Assembly: GCF_918797505.1 (NCBI RefSeq)
Contig: NC_092797.1
Location: forward strand, 21,961,372-22,025,371
DNA length: 64,000 nt
Source: Bemisia tabaci
Taxonomy: Eukaryota > Arthropoda > Insecta > Hemiptera > Aleyrodidae
Direction of reading: 5' to 3'
In this document: one piece after another, positions 33,340 to 46,600 of the stretch
Position numbering within the stretch: position 1 is the first letter of the stretch
Layout: each line of letters starts with the position of its first letter
Made by a program: the position numbers and the translations under genes
Notes under the pieces: model-generated
Seen by the model: the letters and a program-made list of their open reading frames with translations, nothing else
Database searches by the model: none
What the model was told of the DNA's origin: nothing

Positions 33340-35004
33340 AAATAATCTAAGTGGCACATATCATGAGAAGTTAAGAAAAAACATTTTAAGAACATACAAA
33401 CAGCCAGGCTTAAAAAAATAATTTTTCTTTTATTTCACTTACAATCGCAAGTTGAATTGAGTTTGAAAGCACTTAAAAAAGTTATGGTTCAACAAATATT
33501 AAAAAAATCAAAAATTAAAATAAAATTAAAACTCACAAAAGCGTATCACATCTGTTACTTTATCGAGTAAATTAAAATTCTTAAAACTAAAAAATGAGGA
33601 ATCAAAGAGCTGACTAAATAAATATCACAAAAAGTTCATAGCTGAGCTAGGATTTTGAAAAGTTGGCAAAAATATTTTGTAACATAACAGAGTATTAAAA
33701 AGAAGCAACAAGCCTCATCTATAAAGAAAAGTACGAGAAAGCAACAATTTGGTGTACTAGGATCTTTGAATTTCTAATTAAAGAACGCTAAATCCCAAGA
33801 ACAAGGTTGCTGTCCGTTTTTGCTGCCTGAGCAAGGGTATGTGATGTAACTAAGAGGCATAAATATTTTCTGTAAGATTTGCTGACAAACGAGAATTTGG
33901 ATACACCCTGATTTAGTGTTAGTCATCGTGTGTATACACTTTATACGTATGGGTAGTAAGTTGTTGGATGACAATGTAGGGGGGTTCTCCTTTTTTAAAC
34001 AGAGCACACCTACCCATAGTATACTGCAGTTGGTAATACCAACCACAGTGATACTGCAGAAAAAACGATATTTTGTTTGATGCTGACAAGTTACAGACCT
34101 TTGGCTACATTACATATGGAATTGAAATAATAAACCAATTTTTTCGTAAACTGGGTAAAAACAAACTTGTGCATGGTGTAGTGCAGTCACTGTTTTTCTT
34201 TGGTCGCTGATGGTGATCTCAGAACCAGGTAAAATCTGTTTCATCCTCTATGTTTCGGATTGAATTCTCCAGGCTAAATATCCCGGCAACTGAATTCTTC
34301 ATTTGGCAAACAGCCTTTTGGAGAATTTTGGCGCACCTAAGTTTGAATACTTCAAACTCACAAAAACTTTTCCAAGTACAAAAATAAATAAAATTCACTT
34401 CTAGCGAATTTGACTTAAATAAGTTAAGGATTGACAATAACACATTTGGGTCTTAATGAAAATAGAGGAAGAAACCTAATCTGTTATTTTAAAAATAACA
34501 GAGGTTTAAATATAAATATTTTGAAGATGAAAGAGCAAAACCTTCAGTCCAAATCATTTAAAATGTTAGAGTCCTCACTCATCCATTGAAAGGCATATTT
34601 CATGCATCCTTTTGACTGCTTTGAGGACTTTCAAATGTTGACTGCCTTAGCTTTTTCCATACTTGTTTTCTCTGACACTTCAGCATCGGTCAAATAAAAA
34701 ATAAAAAAGAACTTTAAAAAATATGTACACTTGCCTGACACTTCGATGGTCACTGGCCATTCAATTTACATACTTACTGCTCATGATCAGATATGTCAGT
34801 GAAACACTTTGAATCAGCAGTGACTGAGCTGTGGTGTCAGAAGAGGCTTTAGTGCATAATCATGAATTAACAAGTTGATCAATTTGAAAAAAAAAAAAAA
34901 AAAAAAAAAAACTTGAGTAAGTTTGAGTGACTGTTAAAAACGTTGTAAAACTAACCAATTCTTGTGGACAGTCTACCTAAAATTGACTCCTCTTTTTAAG
35001 TTAT

Positions 35005-35010
35005 TTTATT
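35005..35010 (-). terminator. Probable LRRK polyadenylation signal
   Basis: On the minus strand an AATAAA hexamer lies about 46 bases after the LRRK stop codon. The position is short but acceptable for an insect 3' UTR, and other downstream hexamers could be used instead. Confidence 0.5.
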
Positions 35011-35055
35011 TTTTGTACTTCACTAAAAATCGGTAAGGATTCTAGTGAGTATGAA

Positions 35056-38000
35056 TTAAGCTGCAGTCCAATTTTTGGCTACCCATAAAAGGCCAAAGGT
35101 ATTATCTGTGCTGGAGTCATTGTTGGTGACTTGACCAGACATAGTAGGCATTCCAACAATGTCTTTGTAGCGTTTGATGAGGTTCCTGTAACCACGACCA
35201 ATTGTGACCAAAGTTGATGTTGAATCAGAGCTGAATGAAGGCAGCGCGATAATCGCATAAACTTCCTCTTCAAACGGGCGGAATACTGTTATTGGACGCA
35301 TAGAATCCCTCTCTGCAACAACAATGCAGCCCCAAGTTGTGCCGATGTACAATTCATTTTCCATAACACACAAACTCGTGACCTAGACAGAGAAGTTTTG
35401 CACTGAGTCACTTAAAATCAAACGAGTTAAGTTCTAAGAGGAGTCAACTATAGCAGTACAAATAAGAAAGCAACACAGAAAAGAAAATGAAATGATGCAG
35501 AGTCAAGGCTGAAAAACAAAAAGTAAAGACAAACATGAAACATTTCACCTAGTTTCCCATGTATTATTGACCTTATGAAATAAAAAACAATAAAAAAAAG
35601 AAAAAAAAAAATAAATAAATGAAGAGAAAAGGGCTAAAATATCAAGCTTACAGCAATAAAAGGGAGATAAAGAGGTAAACCAGGTCCTAAAATCTGGCGT
35701 CTACTCACAAAAACAGGTGAAACATGTAGGCAAAATGTTCATCTTGATCTGTCACCTGTTTGTGTGAGTAGACGCTAAGTTTTTGGACCCACTTCAACTT
35801 TTTATTTAGCTTTTATTGCCATGAACCTAGTACTTTAACTTTGGCTGGTCCCCCCACAGTTGATGTGCCCAAGGCAACACATTCTGTGATAGTATTTAAT
35901 TTTAGTTTTTCAGCATCTTCCCTACTTGGTTTCCTTCACTTCTATGTGTTTATTTGGTGCATAAGAAGTGATATGTAATTGGTTACAAAAAGAGTGTTCT
36001 TACACAGCATGAATGTATGAGTGAAGAAACAGTTCAACGGTGAAACTGTAAAAATGCATACCTTGTTTATAGTGATCCAAAATCTCTGCTCTGATTTTAT
36101 TTAATCATAAGAGATCAAGATCAAACCAATGCTATCACTTGAAATTTTCACAGAATATTCTTGACAGGGCACAGAAAAATTAGGCTTTTTTCAAGAAATG
36201 ACATCGAGGAATGCTCCATTAAAAAATGAAGTATGACAGGAAATCTGCACAGTCAGAATCTGAGATCTGCGTTCTTGCAGTTATACCGTCAAGTTGTTCA
36301 AGGAATGATAGCAGCCTGAGGGACACTTTCTAACTTTTGGTCAGCTTAAAATAAATAGGATACAGGGTAAGAAATTTCTTTTTACTTCTTCACCTTTCTT
36401 CTCAAAAATAATCTGCCAGATAACTTATCACAGTCTTGCACACTTTAAGCAGACTGCAGTTAAGTCTTTGTGCTCCACATTAAAATTCGAGGTCCGAAAA
36501 AATGGATTTTTTGGTTGACCTACCTGGCATCGTCCTGGACTAAGATGTTCTTCAATGCTGATTGACTGCAAACTCTCAGAACAAGGCACTAATTTGGAAC
36601 AATCTAGCTTGTTCACAATTGAGCGTGTTTCTGGATTCCATTGGTAAACAGCACAGCCTGAGAAAAACAATAAAATATTTTATTGCAGGTGCCCTTTTGG
36701 GTAATGTCGATACTAAGGCCAGAATGTATTTAAGGTGCGATAGCAGAATTTTGTGTTTACATAGTACTCTTATACGAGGGTCATCCAAAAAGTGAAGTTC
36801 CCTACCTTGTATCTTCCCACGGAAAGAAGATAAATCTAATCAGTTAAAAAACACAAATTAGGCACACTCTAACAATAAGTTTTAAAACAAGCTCAAGCTT
36901 TTGAAAATTGGTTAAGGGGTTCGCGAGAAAATTCAATTTTACTGAGAAAACCTCCTGTTGCTGCGTGCCTACCGCCAGAGTCAGGATGCGTAGATTGTCG
37001 ACTATTTCAGACTCAGTTTATCCCCGTAAGCATCACATCAAGAAGGACACTGCACTTTTTGACATAGTCTCCACCTCTGTTTTAAAATTTTTGGTATCAA
37101 TATAGCAGCTTCAAACTGTTTGGCGTTGTTTCCCCAGCGAAATTGTGTGACCCTAGCACAATTTCACCACCTTGTTATAGCAGCTTCTTGACGCTTTCGT
37201 CGTAGAGGCTCTTGTCTTGGTTTCGAAACCCGTCATTGACAGCGCTCTGCACTTTCGATCAGTTGCTTTGCACAGGGAAATTTTTCCCCATCCTCCATAC
37301 TCTTTCAATTCAGCCTCATAGGGCTTGCATCTGGACCCAGACCTGAAAAACTTCCTCAGTGGAGGGCAGTTCCCAGCTGATTTGGAGGGGCAGAGTGCTG
37401 TCAATGATTGGTTTCAGTGCCGAGACAAGAGCTTCTTCTCTGAAAACGTCAAGAGACTGCTGTATTGATACCAAAAATTTTAAAACAGAGGTGGAGACTA
37501 TGGCAAAAAGGGAGGTAAGGTCTATTCAATCAAAACTTTAAAATTCCTCCTTGATGTGATGCTTACGGCGATAATCCGAGTCTGAAATAATCGAGTCTCT
37601 GTGCATCCTGACTCCAGCAGTGGGCACGCGGCGACAGAAGGTTGTCTCAGTAAAATTGAGTTTTCTTGAAAACCCCTTTTTGGATTTTCAAAAGCTTGAG
37701 CTTGTTTTAAAGCTTAGAGTATGCCTGATATGTGCTCTTTTAAAGATGTGATTTATCTCTCTTTGTTGGGAAGATACAAGGTAGGGAACCTTACTTTTTG
37801 GATAACTCTCGCCTAAGACCTAATAAGCTGTCTTGCGTAGCATGATAATAAAAAATACTCTTTTTCATTATTCTTAAGCTGAAATTCATAGATTTTAAAT
37901 CATTTGAACAATTGCTGAGAGTCTTACAGATGATTGGTGGCAATTTGACAAAGATTGGAGGCTTCTTTAAATGAAATTTTCCGCTCCATAGTTACCGAGT

Positions 38001-40669
38001 CCATCTTCTCAAAACTTCATAATTGCACTTACGGCTCTCTTTGCTATTAAGAATTACCAAGTACTACTGTATCCATCCATTTCACAGTCAATGTTTGCTT
38101 AGGAGATCAGAGTCTCTGAATTTTAAACTTTTTTCCTGCATTAGAAATTCCATGAACCAGAAAATAAGCATAAGTTATGTTACATTTTACTTATGTGTTT
38201 ATTGGACAAAATTATAACTGAACTTGTGTTAACTGTAGACGTCTTAAGGTTTGGAGTGAGTTTATAGGACATTTTTTTATTTGAACTATAGATAGGTTCT
38301 GAACATTTTTATACTTGGATTTTCTTTTGCAGGCCCTTTTCCCCTGAGCTGTCTTGTACAGTAGAAAGAAAAGGCAGAGATGAACACTGCAGGGCCAATA
38401 TTTAAGCCTCCTACTAATGGAATTTCTCATATTATTTTGGCTTTGGGCTTACAGTAGGCATTAGAATATCTTACTCCCAAACTGTGCAGTCTCTTTCAGG
38501 GAAAGAGGATAAAAATACTGAATGAAGAATAAACTAAATTCTAAAAGTTTACTCACCAGGATAAACATAAGACCAAACAGAGGTTTGTCCAGAATGCATA
38601 ACAGGACTATGAGATGAAACTAGCTTGAGGACATTAACATTAGGTTGTAGTGGTTCAAAATGATTGAGAACTTCATGGCCACTGACAATGTTTTCTTGCA
38701 TTGTGTAGACTGAAATACAACCATCGCTACCTCCACACCACAGTTCACATATTCTGAAATAAAAAAAATAGCTTACGTTCCTTCCACTAGAAATCAGTTA
38801 AAAGAAATGAAGCAGTCATCATTAACAAAGTAATCATTACTCATCTCCAACTTCTATCCAAAAAAAGGAACCCCTTCATTTCTCAATAGGGCCTAAAGAT
38901 TTTCAACAAACTTCTTAAAATTTGTATCATGATCAAGTCTTGAATGAAATCTGCTTTACTGAGTTGTTTACTGCCTCTCCAATTTAACCAGCTCTACCAT
39001 GTCTAACACGAGCTACAGAGATTGGTAGAAATGATGAGTTTCCACTCAATTTTTCTATGCTATTATCTATACTCCACATTTGGCAATGATGACTGACTGG
39101 TGATGTTATGAGGTGCCATTTTCTTAACTCTTATCCTAGGCGCCAGTAGATAACTTTCAAAATTCCAATGCTTTTTTTTGTAACCAAGTCAGATAGGAAA
39201 TGAAACCTAAGACGTTGTGAGAGCATACAAATGTTAATAGGTTTGGGGGAAAATAGTAAATTGATATAGAAAAATCTTCGGTAGATATTCATACTACAAA
39301 AAAATTGTGATGAGTAAAAAATGGTGAATAGTAAAATCACTTACAATCCATCATCCATGAAGAGTGCTGTCAAGGTATGGAGCACAGTAGTTGAACCAAG
39401 CTCAGACATTACAAAAGACCCTTCTCCCATTGACGATGTGGCAGGTAGAATGTCTGAACGTACCAGAAATATTCGACCGTTAGTGAGACCGACTGCTACA
39501 CGGTCTTGAGATGGCATGGTCAATATGGCACAGACTCCTGCTGTTTTTGATTCAGCCTCTGGAAGAAGGTTGTAGCTGAACAAGTGCTGACATGAATAAG
39601 CACTGAAACCAAAATTAAATAAACATATTTAATGAATTTCAAGTTTGATGAGACGGGTATGCACAGATCAAAAAGTAAAAATTTGGTCAGTAAACACTGC
39701 CTTCTTCGCAATTTTTGATACCAAGATTAAGGGGTACCTTCAGTACTATTTCTAAACCTGAACGATCATTTCTGAAGGTCTTCTTTGAGGGAAAAGTTGC
39801 GTTGATTGAAAGAAAGTTGCAATTTTACTGCCACTAAGTTGCAATGAGACTGCTAAGATCATCATTCAACATTTGAAGGATTTCACTTGATTTAACTACA
39901 ATTTTTTTACGAATAACAATGCTGAAAATCGGCATCACAAAGTAGAGATTCTATAGCGCTTTCACAGTGATGAATCTCGATTGTTGGTTTCAAAAATATT
40001 GCAATCAACTGCTGCCAATAAAATAGGAATAATCCATCAATAGGAGGGTAACTTATCACAATCATGAATATTGGCAATGTGTCAAACGTCAAGCAAATTA
40101 AACTGCATGAAAAATATTTGTGTCACTCAAAGAATTTTGCACTATGACCATACATCATCTGTTACTAGAAATAGGTAATTTTGTTGAGAAGAGAAAGAAC
40201 CTCAGAAAAACAACCCACATTACATATTATTATAGGCAAATTAAGCTGAATAGGAGGTACTTATGCTAAACTAGAACTTCTACATTTCAACTACACACCA
40301 ACTTGTCATACGGCAATGGGTACATTTTGTTGAGGAGAGAGAGAGCCTAAAAGGAGCCCATGAATGTATTGAACTGGCCATTGCCAATTTCAGAGCATTT
40401 CACTCTATTATTTGCCAATGTACTAACCAAAAGGTTAGAGATTAACCACTCAACAGGCATTAATTATGCAAAAACTTACGCAAAGGCATGGATCTGACCC
40501 TTGACATCACCAAACCAGACACTGTTTTCCACCAAGCACATTGCAGTTGGACACTCGGGGAGCGAAAGAGAGGTATACTGCTGCCAGCTTTTTTCATTAG
40601 CTGTCAACTGATCAATCTTTGAATTGGCACACGCCAGCCAAACTTCCGCAGTCACCTCGTTTTCTTCCT
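35056..40669 (-). CDS. Lrrk: LRRK C-terminal WD40-like exons
   Basis: Exons 40669-40480, 39602-39345, 38753-38557, 36657-36524 and 35382-35056 encode the last 370 or so residues. Several strands have beta-propeller character: AEVWLACANSKIDQL, VWFGDVKGQIHAFA, DRVAVGLTNGRIFLV, ELWCGGSDGCISVY and LYIGTTWGCIVVAE, each with the small-residue turn and hydrophobic strand of a WD blade. The protein ends NTFGLLWVAKNWTAA. In human LRRK2 this domain mediates dimer and microtubule contacts. The exact blade number cannot be set by eye. Two inverted-repeat elements lie in the introns (35651-35823 and 36032-36294), and the large foldback lies at 36775-37811. Confidence 0.85.
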
Positions 40670-43600
40670 CTGCAGGATAAATCAAAGAGACTTGGATAAG
40701 AATAACTTAATATATGTCTGCAAAAAAATAAGTTTTTAAAAACGCTGGGGATTTGATAGCTGTATCCTGTGTAATTTAATTATGGGACCGTTCATAAATC
40801 ACTCTAAGGGGGGAGGGGGGTTGAGGAGAGCACTAGGCGATTTTGTTTGTGTGTGTTTAAGGATAGGGATCTGCGCCTCAAAAACGGTACAAGGGGGGCA
40901 GGAGGGATGTAAAAAATGCCCCAAAAAGGCATTATGTAATTTGTAAATGCTCCCTTTCTGTCTATTTTCACCTCATACCCAAGTAAATTCACCAAGTAAA
41001 ACTTCTGAAAACACATTTTGTAAATGGTACTTAAAGCGAGGCTTTCCAGTTTGTTTGCTTCCTGAAAGTATTTTGATCATTGCCTCTCCACGCAATAATA
41101 ATTTGACACATTTCAGTCTTGTAATAGATGTTCCTTGAATGAATACTGATAAAATCATGCTACAGGAGAAAAAAATGACAAAGCAAAATCTTTATCTAAG
41201 ACAGAATTTACCATTTGAATTGGAGAAAACAGCTGATACAGCTGAAACAACAGATGAAGGGTGTGACAGCGAGGTGACGTCATAGAGATGTGCAAACTCA
41301 GGAGCCGAAGCGATAGAAACGATTTGACTTGCTGAGGGCCTATCACGAGGCCCCTGTGCCCAGCAGAGAACCATTAAATCCAACATGTAGCAAGGATAAA
41401 GTGTTTCCTAAAACATACAATGGGATACTTACATACTGAAAGATAATTACTTTTTGCAACTAAGGCATACTTATTTCCTAATATTATGCATTTATGAACA
41501 AAATTAAAGACAAGATAAGAGAAATCTTGAGCCTTATGCTCTCATGGAGATAAAAATGTAAAATGTTTCCTAAGAATCTTTGATGCAGCGAATAGACACT
41601 TTACCGCTGGAGATGATAAATTTTAATAATTTGAAGATCTTCCTTCAGTTTCAAAGAGATCAATATCTGAAATTATGGTGACTCCTGTTAGTAAAATAAA
41701 AGTTTAACCTCAATCAGACTTTGATGATTTGAATTGACTTGAGACTTTACAGCCATACTTTGATGATTACTACAGTGTGATGGCTACAAGGGATGGCAAG
41801 ATTTTAAGTAATTGTCAGGATTCCAATATTTAGTCAGTTTAAGTCAAAATGCAATTATCTGGCCCTGAACGACCCTGCAGAGCTAGTGGTGCCATGACTC
41901 CCCACCACTGAGTCCAAAGAGCAATTTTCTCATTCATATGTGTCTCTTGGATGATTTTCTTTTGAAAAAAGGTAAGACTTCACTCTTTTCGCCACATTTC
42001 ACGTAAAAAAAAAAAAAAAATCCCATTTCTTGTGGAAACCCTGTTTTTCCCTCCATTTAAGTAATCTTCCTGTAAAAAAGATCAGTGACCAATTAGAGAC
42101 CTGGGAATAAGTGTGAGCTTTGGATGGCCAAAATTCTGAGGGTGGTCCATTGGAACTCTCAGATATGAACAACACCTAAGGAGCAAGTTTTTCTGACAAA
42201 AGCGTTTTTTGAACAACCCCTGTGAGCCGTATCCAAGAAGTGAACAGGATACGTCAGTCAGTTTGTGAGAAAGTAAAGAAGGCTGAAACTAAAACTAAAA
42301 AACTCAAACTCACAAAACATAATTAAAATCGTCGACGTGTTTCAGGGCTCTCCAGCCCCTTCTTCAAGGCTAAACTCCTACTAATTTTAATTTAATAGTT
42401 TTAATTTTTTAGTTTATTAGTTTTAGTTTTGACTTTCTTTACTTTCTTATTCAGCTCACAGTTTGTTACCTCGTTTTCCCATTTGTTTCGCTTTGTTTTC
42501 GTTACTTTTGGTTTATTACTTTACAGTTAGTGAGAGTCTCATTTACATTTGTGCAGCTTATCTTACCTTGTGAGACAGAGGAGGTCTTCCACCTTCTAAA
42601 ATACAATCTTTCACAGATTCGTGGTTTTCAAATGGTTGGTGTAATGACAGCAGCTCGTATATGAACATTCCAAAGGAAAAACAGTCAACCTATGGAAAAA
42701 GTGGCAGAGAGCTTGGAATTACAATACACTTCATACACAAGTTGAACTTCATACGTATACTTCATATACTAAGTTGGCTTTTTGGGGGGGGCGGGCGGGT
42801 GGGGGGGATGTGGTTTGCTAGAGACTAGAGAGTTCTTGTTGAGGCAAGAATAAGACACTACGTTCTTAAAGGACCAATACTGGAGATACTAAGGACCCTG
42901 CTCCCCAGGTGCTTGTAGCATTCTTCTGTATCCAAGTAAGTTTAAACAAAAATTTCAAACTGCTTGGATGCCAATAATTTGCATTCATAGATTGTATGAG
43001 TTGCTGTTTTCTCCTCATTGCCACACCACCTGTACAGCAGAACTCCTCGGAAGATTTCATCATCTTGTAATACAAAGAGATCTAGTTCAGCTGAAATTTA
43101 AAAATATTACAAACAGTCTGAACTATTTGGAGAGAAAAGCTGCAGCTGCATTGCACTATTGTACAGCTGGTGTATTGGAGGAAAGCTAACGATTTCACTC
43201 TTAGAATTCATGAAAAGAATCGACCATCTTGAGTAGCGGCATGAATACTGAGCAATGAGACATTGAATTAGTTTATAATTATATTGCAAACACGCTGTTG
43301 AATCAATTTCAACATGATAAAGTTGGGAATTTTGATCATGGTCTTAATTGCATTTAAAATTATGGAAAATTATGCCTCTCGTCTTCAAGACAAAACCAAG
43401 GCAGACTTAATCAGTAAAAAATTAGAATTAGAATTGGAATTGGAGGAAATGGGAGAATTTTTTGTTGTTCAGCAATAAACAGAGATGGAGCATCCTTTTC
43501 CTTTTGGCATACATTTTTCTCACCTGGAAATCTATTAACTTCTTTAGGGAACCTTACTTGGCTTACAGAAAGCAAACACAAAAATACTTTAAAATATTGC

Positions 43601-46600
43601 CAAGACGTTGTTCAATTACAAGCGCAGCCATATCAATGAGATATGACCTTCATCAAAAGAACTTACCTTTTCAGTGTACTCTTCCTCTCCGTTGAAGCGC
43701 ATGATTTCAGGGGCCATGAATCCCTCTGTTCCACCAAAACCTTTTGTTCCTGAAGGTAATGTTAGACGACTGATGCCTGAAAAAGGGAGACATTTGAAAT
43801 ATTGAGATTTAGATATGTCTGCACAACAAGAAAATTTTTTTTTTTTTTAATACTAATGCAAAGAAACAATGATAAAAGGAGATAAAAATATAAAGGGAGA
43901 TTCAACTTGACATTAAAAAAGGTCCTTGGAGACCAGCTTTGGAACGGTTATACGAGTAAAGTCAATAATGCTGTGCTGAGATTAAGGGAAGGGGTAATAA
44001 AACAGATTATCAACGTAGAAGAAGATTTAACTGTACACTATTGACTTACCATAATCAGCTAATTTCAGATGAACTGGAACCTCGAAACTTGATTGAAATG
44101 GCTGAGGAATTGACCACACTAAAACATTTTCACTTTTTAAATCTCGGTAAATTATATGCTGCTGGTGTAAATATTCCATTGCTTTGGCAACCTGAAGAGT
44201 AGAAAATCATATAAAAATGATCAAAACAAACAATTTTGAGATTGTTAAAGACAGTTTCATACATATGGCGAAAATATACGAGGGCCCACCCCCACATACA
44301 TTAAAACTAATAACAGCTTTGTAACCTAACTTGAATTACCTACCGCTTTAGGGGAAAATTGGGTGTTATTGCTATTGTTATGATGTGTTAAAGGGGAAAT
44401 GTTAAGCAGAACTTAGGAAGTTTAATACACATTTTTGTAACTCAAACAAAAAAATCTGAGTGACTTGGAACTACTCTCACAGTTCATGAGTTATAACTAA
44501 TTATTTTTCTAATCTCTCACTTTATCCTCTTCTGCAGTTAATACTTGATATCAATGTCCGTTATTTAACAAAACAATAATGCTATTAAAAACAATCTAGA
44601 AAATTAGAGGGAGATATCTGATACAGCGTTACAAAATTTGGAGATAGTTCCCCATTTTTGCAAGCACAAAATCGACAATTTTGGCTTCAAATATCACTTT
44701 GCATAACCTTTGCCTGAGGAAAAGCAAAGTAAATATATAAATATGTACTTTTATAGACTCAGACACTGAGTGTAAACATTAGATTTAACAACTAAAAAGC
44801 AAGTGAACGCAAGATAAATGAATAAACCGATCAAATTGTACGTATTGTTCGAGTTTTAGGAAAATACCAGGAGAAAAGGGGGACAATTTTTTCACCGTTC
44901 CATTTTAATACACATTACTTCGTAGTTGCACTTAATTCCTTACCTGCAAAATCACAGCTTGGAGTGTATATGGCTCCAGTTTTGCTCCGGACCTTCTGTA
45001 ATGGCGGAGTGTGGCATCGAGAGCTCCTAATGGAGCTAGGTCTAGCACTATGGCAAGAGGTCGTGCGCAGACTCCAACTAGTGGCACAATGTTTGGATGG
45101 CGAAGATTCATTAAAATATTCAATTCTTGCCTTGCGGTGCAGTAAGCTTTTGATGCATATTGAAGTGGATCTCTCTCCCATTTACCTTGAGCACCCTAAA
45201 AATTGAGTTAAACTTAAATTAGGACAACTTCCTTTTGCTTTAAAGTTATACATAATGTACTAAAACTGTTTTTATTAACATGAGTTTGAATTGGATGAAA
45301 CACTTCTACGAGAATACAAATGTAACTTCCTGCAAAGAGACTTTTAGGCATTTATCTGACTTACTCTTGAGCTCACCTGAAATTTCGGTAAAAAGTTACG
45401 ATCAAAAGTAGAAAAATTCAAGAATTTTCCACAGTTCTCATTTTCGAAGCTGTATATAAAATAAATGCACAGCAAATCGAAAATATGCAGACACATTGGC
45501 CTCACAGGACATGAAAGCAGGGGGAAATTTTCTGTCGAACCCAGCGTATTTCCTGTAGCAGTTTTTATTCATAGATGAGTAAAGATAAAGTACGTATAGT
45601 TTTTATTACGGGACATGATTTTATGAGCCGCAGATCTTTGCAGAAGGAGAGCACAGTTTAAGATATAAAACTGGTGAGGACCTTGAAAGAGTTTTTAAAT
45701 CGCAAATATGAATTGACCTGATTAGAACATTGTAGGAATGGTTCAATACCATTGTTAACATAATTTACAGCTACAGCCTGTTTCAGCCAACAGAATAATT
45801 TTGCCGAAAGAAAACCACCAATAGAGAAAGGAATTAAAAAAAGAAGTGCTCAACGATAAATGAGCTTGAGACTTATCTCACAGGAAAAAATGAATATAAT
45901 TGAGCTATAATGAAAAAAGATGTAGAGAATCGCAATTCGCATGCTACCTTAAACGCAATAAATGCAGATTTGCTGGCATTTGGTCCTGGTTGTACAGGTT
46001 GAAGCATTTTCATTGCTACATCTATACTCGTATTAGTGCCACGAACTTTACATGATCCTTTGAAAACAAAACCAAAAGCTCCTCGGCCCAACAATGGTCC
46101 ACGTACAATGTTCTGCGGTCGAATCAGATACCTCTCCCCTAAGTCTAGGAACATCTGTTTTTCAAAAAGAGAACAAGTAAAGTTTGATTAATTTGAAGGA
46201 CCCAAAAAATCATTATTAAAACACAAAATGCACATCATTTAGAGACATTCTTATATTCTGTAAAATTTCCTGAAGACTAAAATGAGCTGGAAATCCTACT
46301 ACGATATATATTAGAGAAACAGTCGACGGTCTGTAGGGTTTTACAATTAAAATTGTAATTGTTTTGATGATCAAAGAGCTTCAAAGAGGAGGAGATTAAA
46401 GTCATCATCAGATGAAAATTTTTGAAGAGGAGCGCACATTCTTTGCCTTGAGCACAACCAAGGTTACTGAGCATCCAAGAAGGGGATTTTTTGCAAACTC
46501 TAAATAAAGTAGAGGACATCAAGAAATCTCCAAAAAGAAGAATTTGCTATTCTTTTTTGACGGTTAAATCAAGCGAGGTAAATTTTGAGAATGTTATTTA

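Larger units (their letters stand above)
30626..35055. other. Convergent intergenic region between PSMD13 and LRRK
   Basis: It contains the 3' UTRs of both convergent genes and no other gene that I can support. Inverted-repeat elements at 31404-31663, 32460-32707 and 33085-33339 are listed separately. A long A run lies near 34888-34910. The open frames in this stretch are short, lack codon bias and have no family features. Confidence 0.5.

Noticed and set aside
36908..37541. Frames in the LRRK intron foldback considered as transposase remnants
   Set aside because: No DDE/D motif or helix-turn-helix could be recognised, and frames break often. The end sequences alone support a mariner-like origin only weakly.
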